64,000 nucleotides of DNA from CAMASH01 sp041746635 (GCA_041746635.1 JBGTGQ010000054.1:1-64000), one strand, 5' to 3'; shown: positions 34,968-44,434, numbered from the stretch's first letter. Notes: generated from the sequence alone by a model not told the origin. Program-made: numbers and translations.

Positions 34968-36094
34968 TACGATTCCTCCGTGAAGTAAATTTTATAAAAG
35001 TTCCTTTTCAGCTTTGCATCGTAGCCTTTTTCAATCGACTGCTGGCCATCAGCAAGGAGGTTCGGATGGATTTTTATCTCAATTCGGTCATCCAAACGGA
35101 TTACAGCGCGGAATTTGGTTTTTTGCTTCTTAACGATGGATGGAGCAACGGCGAAATCGCTGGGAACATTCAGTTCAGAATCGACCTTTTTTTGTGTGTA
35201 GAACTTCGAAAACGATTCGCGACTAGCTTCGGGGATAGATGCTAGGAACTTCGTTTCAGCGAAGTTGCTATTCTCTGAAAAATACGAATAGACGCTGTCC
35301 AAGAAATGCGCTTTGGCGGTCGGGTCACAACTGCCCTCAATGCTGCCTGCGTATTTCTTGCAGATGCTCAGCAAATCGCGGGTATGCGTGCCCGTATCGG
35401 CAACCTCTTGAACCTTGAGAAATTTTTCTATCCAAAATGCAGCCTCTTCGGAATGCGACACGGCTTGAACAACCCGGAATCCATCCGCTGCGCTACGATT
35501 TATAATCAGGGAGCCTTTATCGAACGACTTGATTCGAGTGCCAGCATTCAAGGTGAGAGTCGCATTTCCTCGTGCGATTTCGACATTCAAGAATTGATCG
35601 ATGTGGTCCGACTTGAAATAGCCAACTGCATCAGACAGCTTTCCGTTGAATCTGACATTCCGAAAGTAAGCGACGTAAAGATTTCCAGCATTAATTTTTG
35701 GGTGATCTGAAACATCGTAGAGATGCTCTGCGGCTTTGCGGCTTTCCTCTTCAAGAGAGCCCGCTTTGAAAAGGCGGGCGCTTATTGCGAATATGGCGTT
35801 CTGTTCGAGCCCTGCCGGATGTGATAGGCGAAGGGTGCCTTCTGCTTTCTCGAAGTGATTAAAGAAAAAGTATAACAGAGGCTGAACTTGAGAAGAGGTC
35901 AGCTTGAGGGGCCGCTTTGAGAATTCGACGCCCTCTTGGCGCAGCTTGTTACCGATACGATGGACATAGACTGCATTGAGTTCAACAAGAGAGGAATCAA
36001 GCATGAATTCCGGGACAATATCTGCTTCGAGTGCAGCAACGCAATACGAAACGGCATGAAATGGGCTTTGTTCATGGAATCGCGGAGACGGCAA
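34967..36094 (-). CDS. NdpA/YejK-like nucleoid-associated protein
   Basis: 375 residues, soluble. The section around LYVAYFRNVRFNG, DAVGYFKSDHIDQFLNVE and GSLIINRSAADGFRVVQAVS follows the pattern of nucleoid-associated NdpA proteins (strand, then a GIFKSE..FLKV-type motif, then a strand with an acidic turn). The C-terminal part ends in strands with KFRAVIRLDDRIEIKIHP. NdpA proteins bind DNA. Here it precedes a nuclease gene with a one-base overlap, which suggests a DNA-targeting subunit of a defence system. Confidence 0.5.
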   Translation of the reverse strand: MPSPRFHEQSPFHAVSYCVAALEADIVPEFMLDSSLVELNAVYVHRIGNKLRQEGVEFSKRPLKLTSSQVQPLLYFFFNHFEKAEGTLRLSHPAGLEQNAIFAISARLFKAGSLEEESRKAAEHLYDVSDHPKINAGNLYVAYFRNVRFNGKLSDAVGYFKSDHIDQFLNVEIARGNATLTLNAGTRIKSFDKGSLIINRSAADGFRVVQAVSHSEEAAFWIEKFLKVQEVADTGTHTRDLLSICKKYAGSIEGSCDPTAKAHFLDSVYSYFSENSNFAETKFLASIPEASRESFSKFYTQKKVDSELNVPSDFAVAPSIVKKQKTKFRAVIRLDDRIEIKIHPNLLADGQQSIEKGYDAKLKRNFYKIYFTEES

Positions 36095-36123
36095 GAATGG
36101 TTTTCGACGGTGGTAGATAGCTG

Positions 36124-37599
36124 CTAAATCGTCCGATAAGTCTCCGACGGCGTTTCACCGAATCGCACCGCCACGACCTTGCCGGAGTAGCCCATCAACT
36201 TCAGCAATAGAATATTGATGGCACCGGCGATTCTCGCCTGACGCACGAAGGCTTTGTCATCGTGTTCCTTCCAGGTCCCATGCATGAGCGGATTCCGCTC
36301 CGCATACCAAGCATCGAAGTGCGGTTTCATTCTCGGGTAATCGAGGCCGAACGCATCGCAAAGTGCTTTGAATTTGTCTTTCACTCTCACCGCTTCGGCG
36401 TGCGCCAGCAAACCGGCCAGCCGCTTGCTTGCGGCTCCTCCGATTTTCCCTTTCGCCTCCAATTCCGCGACCAGTCGGTCCCGTTCGAGCAAGAAAGCGT
36501 CGAAGTCCGGTGAGGCTTTTCGCAGAGTTGCTTCCAACTCCAGTTCGCGGAAGAGCAGATGGACTAGCCCCTCGAAGAGGGAACAAAAAGCCAGTGTTCT
36601 CACGGGTAGACGCACCGATTCTTCGCCAGCTTGCCGAAATATGAATAGGAAATCGCTGATCTTGCGCGACAAAGCAGTGCGTTGTGCGAAGAAACGCGAG
36701 ACGAGCTGGATCGGTGGTGGCGCACCCGAGGCGCCTACCGTCGCGTCGAATGGCGCGTAAACCGGCTTAGGTAGATTCTCCGGCGCGGTGAACCGGTCTA
36801 TTTCTTCCCGGCCCTCGCGCCATTGTTGGAGTCGGTAGGGCCACGCATTGAAACCGTGCGTAAAACTGATAGCGTCAAGCACCGCTTGAAAGCGTTCCCG
36901 GTCTTCGGCGGCGCTCTTTGAGCGATAACGTGCTTTCGAGCGAAAGTGGACCTGAAGATCGGTCCCGTCCTTGACGAGCGCTACATCGAAGTCGCGGCCT
37001 CTTTCGACATACGTGTCGGCTTCCCATCCGGTTGTTTTTCCGAGAAATGAGTTTCGGCGTAGCGTGTGGGTGACCTCGTTGTCCGCGAGGAGCTTTGAGT
37101 TGACTAGGGTTGCCGTAAATCGTGCTAGCGGGATCGTTCTCCGTTTGGAAGCAGGCTTTGCTTCCGTGGCTTCCGTTTCAGGCGGAGTGGCCTTGCTGAA
37201 GCAGTTGCTCACTGCGTCGAAGCGAAGGCGTAGCGTCCTCCGCTCTTTTTCGCTCATCCGCGTGCGAGTGAGTTCGATTGCATGAAATTCGAGCAAAACC
37301 ATGTTGACTCCGTTGGAGTAAGTTCGCGTGCCTGGCGATACACGTGTCGCGGTGAACGGTAGGGAATACTCAATCACCCCGCGCAGCTTCCAAAAATCGG
37401 CTTCATTCCAGACGGTCTTCTTTTCGTCCGGGGCTCTGGACTTGGCGGACAAGGTAAGCTCAAGAAGCAGCTCTTTACTCGTCACGACAAGGACTCCACT
37501 TCCGCGAAAGCGAGCCTTGCCCGCGCTGACGATTACCTTGTCCACGCGCAGGCGGGCATCTCCATCCCGCACTAGCTTAGCGAATTCACCAACGTTCAT
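36124..37599 (-). CDS. HEPN-domain protein (ApeA-like)
   Basis: 491 residues. The N-terminal 300 residues are mixed alpha/beta without a clear family. The C-terminal 190 residues are helical and end with YAERNPLMHGTWK, containing the RxxxxH motif (R-N-P-L-M-H) of HEPN ribonucleases. The layout (large sensor-like N-terminal domain, C-terminal HEPN) is that of ApeA-type abortive-infection proteins, which cut tRNA or other RNA. It starts 11 nt after the restriction-modification gene and ends 29 nt before the NdpA-like gene, all on the minus strand. Confidence 0.72.
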   Translation of the reverse strand: MNVGEFAKLVRDGDARLRVDKVIVSAGKARFRGSGVLVVTSKELLLELTLSAKSRAPDEKKTVWNEADFWKLRGVIEYSLPFTATRVSPGTRTYSNGVNMVLLEFHAIELTRTRMSEKERRTLRLRFDAVSNCFSKATPPETEATEAKPASKRRTIPLARFTATLVNSKLLADNEVTHTLRRNSFLGKTTGWEADTYVERGRDFDVALVKDGTDLQVHFRSKARYRSKSAAEDRERFQAVLDAISFTHGFNAWPYRLQQWREGREEIDRFTAPENLPKPVYAPFDATVGASGAPPPIQLVSRFFAQRTALSRKISDFLFIFRQAGEESVRLPVRTLAFCSLFEGLVHLLFRELELEATLRKASPDFDAFLLERDRLVAELEAKGKIGGAASKRLAGLLAHAEAVRVKDKFKALCDAFGLDYPRMKPHFDAWYAERNPLMHGTWKEHDDKAFVRQARIAGAINILLLKLMGYSGKVVAVRFGETPSETYRTI

Positions 37600-37610
37600 A
37601 GTCTCAATTT

Positions 37611-40600
37611 TTAAGCGGCGACAAACTTCTCACCCGGCAGGGCGCGGGCTTGGCCAAGGCTGGCAAGGGTTTCAAGGATGTCTTCCACACGATCCACTTT
37701 CGCGCCTTCGAAACTCTTGGCAAGAGAAGTGGCATCGATTGGCAAGTCGAGAGCGGAGCGAACGGCTTGCACCTGTTCGGCAAGTGACTTCGGCCAAGGG
37801 CGTTTGACAGCACGACGAGAGGTGACCATACCATCGCCAGCCTTCATCGCGTCCGGCGCGATTATAGTTTGTGTCCCGGTGCTTGCCGGGTTTTGGAAAC
37901 TGGGACGAAGGTAGCCAATCAAGCCAGCGCGTTCTTCGGCAGCCTGTTGAGCATTCAGGGTGCAGAGGTGGCTTAGGATCGTTTCTTCGTCAACGTCTTG
38001 TGGAAGATTATAGGCATCTGCAACGGCAGCGTCGAGGTCGTCATGAAGTTGACAGAGAACGCTGACCAGACCTTGTTCGTGCGTAAGCTGGTCTTTTGCA
38101 TTGAGTGGAGTGCCGGCGCGAAGTTTTTCAAGGACGTTGTAGATATCGGTGAAGGTCAGCTTTGGGTGCTCGCTCTGCTGGCGTTTGCGGTGGGCATCGA
38201 GACGCTCGGCAAGGTCCCGGATAAGCATTTGCTGAGTTTCTGTTGCTGTCGGGAAAGGAAACTTTTCGAGGCAATCGGAGTGATTGTAGGTCGAATCGTT
38301 GCCGACCCCGAGCCAGCCTCCAACGCGGTTCGCGAAAAGGATGTGGATACGCGACGAGAGCACGCCGAGATGGAAGGCGTCATCGAAAGCAAAGATGAGC
38401 ACTTTCGTTTCGGGCAGGAACGAGGCGTCAAGGAATTGGAAGGTGCGATGTCGCGCAGTGCGTGATGTCACAACGAAACGGCGCAGTCCGGTCAATGCTT
38501 TGCGAAATTTCGACCGTGTTTTGGCGAAAAGCCACCAATGGTCAGCGTATTCTTGCGAGTCCTTGGTTGCACCACGTTTCGCCTCTCGTTCGGGCTTAAC
38601 TCGGTCGTGGAGCCATTGAAACGCGTCAGGAAACAGGTTCCGGAGGTCGTCATGTGTGAGTCCGTAGGTATCCAGAACGTATTGTTCTCGCATCTTCTGC
38701 GTAACGTCGCGGCCTGTGATGTAGCGGCGTAACAGTCGCTCTTTCGTCGCAGGGGTGAAGCGGTTTATATCTTCTGGCGAGACAACGAAACCTTGCCCGG
38801 AGAGCTGAACGCCTGGACAAGCTAGCCCGAAATTGGCGGCCAGCGGCACAAGTGCAGCGGTATCCACGCCCGTCCTGAGGTCAGAATGTATGGTGCCGTG
38901 CTCAACAGTGAAGGTCACGGCGGATGCACCATCGCTCTCGGGCGTCTCACTTTCGGTCGTCCAGAGCGTGCCCGCAGTGCTTTGACGGTCGAAGACACTC
39001 ATCGCAACGCGTACTTGCGCGCCGTCGGAGCTGTCCACCCAGGGATGATCCGGCACAGCGAAGGCAATGCGCGTGCCGTCGTCAAGGGTGCTTTTAAGAA
39101 CAGGGCGGTTGAATGTTTGCGTAATAGAATTCGTGGTGATGAAGCCGAGGCAGGAAACTTTCCCTTTTCCCACCAGCCCGGTAGCGTGGCTGACCCAATA
39201 CATCACAAAATCCACCGTCTCTGGGACGGAGGGCCAAGCCTCCCGCACGGCTTGCACGTAGCCGTCGCCGAGTGCCAGCCGCATCCGTTTGTTACCAATA
39301 AACGGGGGATTGCCGACGATGAAATCGGCGTCCGGCCACTTCGCAGGGCGCGGATTTTTATATCGAAGCGCCGGAACTCGCGCCGTTTCATCCGGGACTT
39401 CTTCACCGGTAACAGGATGAATCTTCATCGTTCGCCCATCCCACCTTGTGATGGGTGAGCCATCCCCGTCGGTTACTGGCTCGCTGTGATCAAAAGCGAG
39501 CACCGCGTCGCGGCATTCGATATTATGGAAGGCTTTAATGATAGGTTCGGGCGGGGCAACGCGGCCCCGGGTGCGAAAGTGCCATTGAAGGTAACCAATC
39601 CACAGGACCAACTCGGCGATAGCGGCGGCACGGGGGTTCACCTCCAAGCCTAGAAGTTGGTGCGGATCGACAGTGAAGCCAGCCATTTCCAGTACCGCCT
39701 GCTCGTGCCCAAGTCGGTCGAGGGCGTTAAATACCTCACCCTCGATGCGTTTGAGGTGCTCAAGCGTGACGTAGAGAAAATTGCCGGAGCCGCATGCCGG
39801 GTCAAGAACGCGTAATTCACAGAGGCGGCGGTGGAATCGCTGCACTTCAGCGGCAGCGGCCTTCGTTTTTCCTTGGCGTTCGAGGGTAACGGCTGCGGTT
39901 TTTGCGGCATCCCATTCAGCTCGCAGCGGCCCGATGACAGTGGGCATGACGAGGCGCTCGACGTAAGCGCGAGGGGTGTAATGTGCTCCCAGCTTGTGAC
40001 GCTCAATAGGATTGAGCGCACGCTCCAAAAGCGTACCGAAGATGGCTGGCTCGACCTCACGCCAATCGGCTCGCGATGCCTCGATGAGTAACTCAAACTG
40101 GTCGTCGGTGAGAGGGAGCGCAGTGGCTTGCTCAAAAAGACCACCGTTGAAGTGACGAATTTTTTCGCGAAGTACTGTGGAAAAACCACCTGTCTTCATA
40201 CGGCTCCAGAGTTCCTCGATCATTGGAACAAATTGTTCGGTGTGGCCATGAAGGCTCTTCAGGAGATTGATAAAGCTGTCCTTTGGCAACAACTCCACAT
40301 CTTCGGCAAACATGGTGAAAAGCGCCCGCATGAGAAACGTGGCAACGGCTTCAGGACCGTGGTCGCTTTTTTCGAGCGATGCGGCGAGGCGCCCGAGGCT
40401 TTGTGCGATCTCACGAGTGACGCGAGCACTACGCCGCGAAGGGTCGAGCGATTGCGGATCGGTCCACGCGAGGCGGAGCGTCTCGCGAAGGTCTGCGTCA
40501 CTCAACTTCGCGAGCAGGATGCGGTGGCTCTGCGGGTCGGGAAACGGGACGTAGGTGCCGCCCGTACGGGTGAACTCGGAGTAAAGCTCGATGCTGTGCC

Positions 40601-41063
40601 CGACATCGACGACAATAAGCAAAGGCGGGCGGCCCTCAGTGGCAGGCAACGCACGGGCGTATTGTTCAGCCTGGCCGCGAGCTTTCAACATCGCTTCATC
40701 CCATGCTGCACTGCCGCGCTGGGCGTGGCCTTTCTTTGCAGCCTTGGCCTTCGCCTTCGTCACGTTGGCAAGAGCTTCCGCAGCCTCGCGCTTTTCAACG
40801 CCCTGCTTTGCTTCGAGAACGAAACAGCAGCGCTTGTAAAGATCGATTCTCCCGGTGCTCGTCGTGCCGTCAGGATGATGGAAAGTGACACTGCGTTCGA
40901 AGACATAGGCGTTGTCCGCGTCATGAGGCTTGGTGGGATCAGGCCGGGCGACGCCAAGCAGATCGCACAGCTCGGAGAGAAACAGCTGATAATTCGCTCG
41001 CTCCGCCGCCCCGGATGAGGCCCAACGTTCGATGAATTCAGATGTTTCGCAGCCAGATGCCAT
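37611..41063 (-). CDS. Type IIG/IIL-like fused restriction-methyltransferase
   Basis: 1150 residues. The N-terminus has a nuclease-like site, GRIDLYKRCCFVLEAKQG (about 72-89; D then ExK). A helical linker leads to the N6-adenine methyltransferase core: motif I LDPACGSGNFLYVTLEHL (about 423-440) and motif IV NPPF in FIVGNPPFIGNKRM (about 586). The C-terminal third holds the target-recognition region. This is the single-chain order of MmeI/Eco57I-like enzymes that both cut and methylate DNA, and also resembles large defence-associated methylases. It is the first gene of the minus-strand block. The nuclease site looks complete. Confidence 0.85.
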   Translation of the reverse strand: MASGCETSEFIERWASSGAAERANYQLFLSELCDLLGVARPDPTKPHDADNAYVFERSVTFHHPDGTTSTGRIDLYKRCCFVLEAKQGVEKREAAEALANVTKAKAKAAKKGHAQRGSAAWDEAMLKARGQAEQYARALPATEGRPPLLIVVDVGHSIELYSEFTRTGGTYVPFPDPQSHRILLAKLSDADLRETLRLAWTDPQSLDPSRRSARVTREIAQSLGRLAASLEKSDHGPEAVATFLMRALFTMFAEDVELLPKDSFINLLKSLHGHTEQFVPMIEELWSRMKTGGFSTVLREKIRHFNGGLFEQATALPLTDDQFELLIEASRADWREVEPAIFGTLLERALNPIERHKLGAHYTPRAYVERLVMPTVIGPLRAEWDAAKTAAVTLERQGKTKAAAAEVQRFHRRLCELRVLDPACGSGNFLYVTLEHLKRIEGEVFNALDRLGHEQAVLEMAGFTVDPHQLLGLEVNPRAAAIAELVLWIGYLQWHFRTRGRVAPPEPIIKAFHNIECRDAVLAFDHSEPVTDGDGSPITRWDGRTMKIHPVTGEEVPDETARVPALRYKNPRPAKWPDADFIVGNPPFIGNKRMRLALGDGYVQAVREAWPSVPETVDFVMYWVSHATGLVGKGKVSCLGFITTNSITQTFNRPVLKSTLDDGTRIAFAVPDHPWVDSSDGAQVRVAMSVFDRQSTAGTLWTTESETPESDGASAVTFTVEHGTIHSDLRTGVDTAALVPLAANFGLACPGVQLSGQGFVVSPEDINRFTPATKERLLRRYITGRDVTQKMREQYVLDTYGLTHDDLRNLFPDAFQWLHDRVKPEREAKRGATKDSQEYADHWWLFAKTRSKFRKALTGLRRFVVTSRTARHRTFQFLDASFLPETKVLIFAFDDAFHLGVLSSRIHILFANRVGGWLGVGNDSTYNHSDCLEKFPFPTATETQQMLIRDLAERLDAHRKRQQSEHPKLTFTDIYNVLEKLRAGTPLNAKDQLTHEQGLVSVLCQLHDDLDAAVADAYNLPQDVDEETILSHLCTLNAQQAAEERAGLIGYLRPSFQNPASTGTQTIIAPDAMKAGDGMVTSRRAVKRPWPKSLAEQVQAVRSALDLPIDATSLAKSFEGAKVDRVEDILETLASLGQARALPGEKFVAA

Positions 41064-41164
41064 GGGTCTTCAATATCTGACAGGCCGAAAGCGGTAAAGC
41101 GATTCAACAGCCGAGGCCCATGCCGTGCCAACCGGGCAGCCGAACGTCGTAACGAAATATCGAA

Positions 41165-41190
41165 AACCTGCTCCCAAACGGGAGCAGGTT
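41165..41190 (+). promoter_or_regulatory. T4SS hairpin, copy 2
   Basis: An 11-bp perfect stem, AACCTGCTCCC with GGGAGCAGGTT, around the loop AAAC. The central 21 nt are identical to the hairpin at 26336. It is 28 nt before the VirB9-like start codon. Two occurrences at the head of the two T4SS gene blocks argue for a shared regulatory function. Confidence 0.65.
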
Positions 41191-41218
41191 ACTCATTTTC
41201 CTGTGCCAGATTGTGCGC

Positions 41219-42058
41219 ATGAAAAGTTCAGTAAGCCTCTCGCTATTCCTGTTTCCGCTGGTGCTTTGCGCCGGGCCGATCACTCAAAAGCCACTGGATG
41301 AATTTGTCATCTATGACATCCCCGTCGCGTCGAAATCGGGAACGACCACGATCATGTTCCCATCGGAAATCTGCGGCCTTTACGCAAAGTCGGTGGCCAT
41401 TCAGGAGCAGGAGAATGCCGGATTCCTGATCTCGTTCACGCCGGGAAATTTCTATTTCAGCATTCGCGCCTTGAAGCAGGACGCCGAGGATCATCTGACC
41501 GTCATTTTCAATCGCAAGGCCTATGTCCTGCATCTGAAGGCGTCAGACAAGCCGTTTTACAACGTCACCTTTTATCAGGATCAACGTAAGGGCAAGGACG
41601 GAGGCCGCGTGGCCGTTGTGCCGGAGCGGTTGTTGTCCCTGATGGACAAAGCGAAGGCCTATCCGCTCTTTGCGAAGAATCACCCGGAAGCTTTGGCCGG
41701 AGTGCTCCATGCCTCCCCCGAAATCGCCAATTACTATGACAATTTCACCGTCCGTATCCGCGATGTTTGGCGCTTCGAACAGGAGGACACTTTGATTTTC
41801 CGGCTCGAACTGGAGAACACGTCCGACCGAGCCATTTACTACAACCCCCAGGACTTGGCCGTCCGGCTCGATGAACGGATTTACACCCAATCTCTCGCGG
41901 ATGCTTCGGGCGTCATGCCGCCCAAATCCATTACCCCGGCTTTCTTCGCCATAACCGGAAACGGGAATGGGGGCCGCAACCATCTCGCACCCGACAACAA
42001 ATGGAACGTCCTCGTTGTACGCGCCGAATCCCAACCCCTGACCTCCGACTTCAAATGA
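41219..42058 (+). CDS. VirB9/TrbG-like periplasmic protein
   Basis: 279 residues from the ATG at 41219. A signal peptide (SSVSLSLFLFPLVLCAG) is followed by beta-rich sequence: TTTIMFPSEICGLYAKSV and FSIRALKQDAEDHLTVIF, which fits the N-terminal domain of VirB9/TrbG, and a second beta-domain near the C-terminus (FRLELENTSDRAIYYNPQDLAVRLD). Position before VirB10 supports the call. The stop overlaps the next start (ATGA). Confidence 0.6.
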   Translation: MKSSVSLSLFLFPLVLCAGPITQKPLDEFVIYDIPVASKSGTTTIMFPSEICGLYAKSVAIQEQENAGFLISFTPGNFYFSIRALKQDAEDHLTVIFNRKAYVLHLKASDKPFYNVTFYQDQRKGKDGGRVAVVPERLLSLMDKAKAYPLFAKNHPEALAGVLHASPEIANYYDNFTVRIRDVWRFEQEDTLIFRLELENTSDRAIYYNPQDLAVRLDERIYTQSLADASGVMPPKSITPAFFAITGNGNGGRNHLAPDNKWNVLVVRAESQPLTSDFK

Positions 42059-43044
42059 ACCTTCGCAAACTCTGGACTGAACTTTTCCAAAAACCAGCCG
42101 GGCGGCTCGTTCTTTTCCTCTTGGCTGGCGCATTGATCCTGACATTTATCCTGACCCGGAACGGGAACCGCTCGCCCGCGCCGGTGAACACACCAGTTCC
42201 GGCCCAGGCGACAAGAGCGACCGGGTATTCGTTCGACGAGGATATTCCCGAACCGACCCGCGCCAAATCGACCGCTCAAACCCAGTCGGCCAACGAATCG
42301 CCGATAGCGCGTCCCGGACCTACGCCGAAAGCGCCGCCACCAATCCCGCAAACTATCTTCGCGATCAAGGAGGCACCCCGCAGCGAAAACTATCTGCCTT
42401 TCGGGCGTCTGCTTCGGTGCGAACTGGTCAATACGGTGGATTCCACCAACATCGAAACACCGATCATCGGATTGGTGATCGAAGATGTCTGGCATGACGG
42501 ACGGTTAATCATCCCTGCGGGCTCGGAGGTTCATGGCATTGCCCAGAAGACCGCCGCCCGCGAGCGCATCGGCTCCGAGCGCCAATGGATGCTTGTCTTT
42601 CAGGACGGTCGAGAACTACCGCTCTCCGGAACCGTGCTCGACTACGCACCCGAAGGTGTCGACCCGGAGACCTGGGCGGAAACCGACGGTTCCGCCGGAT
42701 TGCGCGGTTACATGATCGCTTCCGACAAATATGCAGAAGCCAAGGCAATCCTTGCCGCAATGATTTCGGCAGGAGCCGGAGCCTTCCCCGCTACGACCAA
42801 CATCATTTCCCCGCTCACCGGTGGAGTGACTCAGGTGCAGGACGGAGGGATCACCGACGCCGTTTCGGCAGGCATTCAGGCAGGAGGCCAAATCTACGCC
42901 CAGCGCCTTTTGGAGAAGCTCGACCGAGATCCCTACTACGTCCGCATCCCCGCCGGCACCCTCTTCTATCTCTACGTCAACCAAACCGTGAATTTGGAAA
43001 TGGCCACCACAGGACTTTCCGCCGCCAACCCGACCAACCCATGA
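42055..43044 (+). CDS. virB10: VirB10/TrbI-like T4SS core protein
   Basis: 329 residues. One membrane segment (GRLVLFLLAGALILTFIL, about 16-33) is followed by a Pro/Thr-rich spacer (about 40-105) and a beta-barrel domain. That domain has PFGRLLRCELVNTVDS, IIPAGSEVHGIAQ and the conserved ending RIPAGTLFYLYVNQTV, the TrbI/VirB10 pattern. A stretch near residue 240 (AAMISAGAGAFPATTN) may be the outer-membrane helix. It bridges inner and outer membranes. The start and stop overlap both neighbours by 4 nt. Confidence 0.87.
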   Translation: MNLRKLWTELFQKPAGRLVLFLLAGALILTFILTRNGNRSPAPVNTPVPAQATRATGYSFDEDIPEPTRAKSTAQTQSANESPIARPGPTPKAPPPIPQTIFAIKEAPRSENYLPFGRLLRCELVNTVDSTNIETPIIGLVIEDVWHDGRLIIPAGSEVHGIAQKTAARERIGSERQWMLVFQDGRELPLSGTVLDYAPEGVDPETWAETDGSAGLRGYMIASDKYAEAKAILAAMISAGAGAFPATTNIISPLTGGVTQVQDGGITDAVSAGIQAGGQIYAQRLLEKLDRDPYYVRIPAGTLFYLYVNQTVNLEMATTGLSAANPTNP

Positions 43045-43682
43045 AAACCATTATCCCAATTCTTGCTATGTGCCTGTGCTCTGCTTGCGCCACCCGCAGT
43101 CCGGAAAAATCTGATCAGGTCGCTGCGACTACCACGACGATCTCGGCTCCAAAGAAAACACCATCCGTCCGAACCTCTGAAACCGTGAAAGCGTATCCGG
43201 TTGGGCGCTATACCGACCCAAATTACCCGAATGCGATGCACGAGCGTCACACGCTCTACCGTCGCGAGCGGTCACCGGATTGGAACTACCTGCCAGACGC
43301 ACCCTATTCGCTCCCCATGGGGCCAACGCTGGCAAACTCGAATCCGTCGCCGTCCTATTACGTGACCACGGACAGCGAGATGATGAATGCGCAACAGCGC
43401 GCTTATGCGGATGCGCTCCAAGAACAAAACCGCGTTCTGAAGCAACGCATTGAATCGCTGCAACAGAAAGGCGGAGAAGTTCCGGAGCTGGAGCAGGAAA
43501 TTCGGAGGCTGAGAAAGGAACTGGATGCCATTCCAACCCAACCGCCGGTTATGCCGAGCGCACCAAAACCTGCCGAAGCAACCTCGGAAGTGGACGATTT
43601 TTTCTCAAGCGCGGATCCGCCCCTGCCCGCATGGGACACGCGCGAGAACCTGAGCGACAGCAGCCTCGCGTCCCACTTCTGA
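43041..43682 (+). CDS. Coiled-coil lipoprotein of the T4SS locus
   Basis: 213 residues. The signal segment ends at a lipobox-like LCSAC (Cys about 15). The mature part has a Thr/Pro-rich stretch, then a coiled coil (QRAYADALQEQNRVLKQRIE, then VPELEQEIRRLRKELDA, about 115-165), and a Ser/Pro-rich end. It overlaps virB10 by 4 nt and probably assembles at the outer membrane. The family is not recognised. Confidence 0.6.
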   Translation: MKTIIPILAMCLCSACATRSPEKSDQVAATTTTISAPKKTPSVRTSETVKAYPVGRYTDPNYPNAMHERHTLYRRERSPDWNYLPDAPYSLPMGPTLANSNPSPSYYVTTDSEMMNAQQRAYADALQEQNRVLKQRIESLQQKGGEVPELEQEIRRLRKELDAIPTQPPVMPSAPKPAEATSEVDDFFSSADPPLPAWDTRENLSDSSLASHF

Positions 43683-43705
43683 CGCTTTTTCACCAACACC
43701 AAACC

Positions 43706-43993
43706 ATGAACAACAACAAAACAACCAACGTCACAGTCTCACTCGAAGAAGACACCCTTGCCACCTTTAAAGAAGCATCGGAAATCGTCGAGAAAGCCGG
43801 AATCCGTGTCCCGACGAGTCAGCTCGTCCAGGTCATGCTCAACGCGGAAATGCAACGCCTCAGCGCCCGCAAGGTCGCCCAGCGTTTCCTGAAATCCATC
43901 ATTCAACAAATTGGCGGATTGCGCGGGAGCGTCCTCGATGATGAGGACGACGAGCGAATTCCAGCCATCAAGCCCGCCACCGCCAAGGCATAG
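43706..43993 (+). CDS. Small ribbon-helix-helix-like protein
   Basis: 95 residues from the ATG at 43706. The start (TNVTVSLEEDTLATFKEASEIVEKAGIR) has a strand followed by two helices, like RHH DNA-binding proteins or plasmid accessory factors, and then a basic helix (LSARKVAQRFLKSIIQQ). The 3' end is acidic. It sits in the accessory end of the transfer operon. Confidence 0.45.
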   Translation: MNNNKTTNVTVSLEEDTLATFKEASEIVEKAGIRVPTSQLVQVMLNAEMQRLSARKVAQRFLKSIIQQIGGLRGSVLDDEDDERIPAIKPATAKA

Positions 43994-44065
43994 TTTTCAC
44001 CGCAACCTCCGTCTCACCCGTCCGGCTACGGAAACCCAAACGTCGGGCATCACCACCATAAAATT

Positions 44066-44425
44066 ATGGCCATCACGTCACCAAAGAAAAAAGAAGAACT
44101 GTCCAAACAGTTCAAAATCAACCCCGAGATCAACGCCAAACTCGATTCCTTCATGAAAGAGGAACCCGGCTTGGTCGAATACGTCAAAGATCTGCCTCGC
44201 GAACAACTGGAACGAAAATTCCTTCTCCGCAAGATGCAGGATCGCGACCAAAAGGAGGGCTATTCCGCCAAGGTCAAAGCTTGGCTGGACAAGCCAGAAC
44301 AGGCCGACCTTGTGAAAAGCATTAAGGCCACGCTCAGCCCCAACATGAAACCCGAGCGGCAGGAGCAAACCATCGTCACCCAGGCGAAAAACTTCATCCG
44401 CAATCAGGGAATCAAACTCGGCTAA
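44066..44425 (+). CDS. Small charged protein, unknown
   Basis: 119 residues, strongly charged and helical (PKKKEELSKQFKINPEINAK; LERKFLLRKMQDRDQKEGY). No membrane segment or known motif. It is followed by a strong hairpin, so it is likely the last gene of the transfer operon. Confidence 0.5.
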   Translation: MAITSPKKKEELSKQFKINPEINAKLDSFMKEEPGLVEYVKDLPREQLERKFLLRKMQDRDQKEGYSAKVKAWLDKPEQADLVKSIKATLSPNMKPERQEQTIVTQAKNFIRNQGIKLG

Positions 44426-44434
44426 AAACCTGAG

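Noticed and set aside
40128..41018. Plus-strand frame inside the restriction-modification gene
   Set aside because: The minus-strand protein shows clear nuclease and methyltransferase motifs; the plus-strand product has none.
43380..43560. CRISPR-like or tandem-repeat array
   Set aside because: No regularly spaced repeats were found here or elsewhere; the Gln/Glu-rich stretch is a coiled coil.
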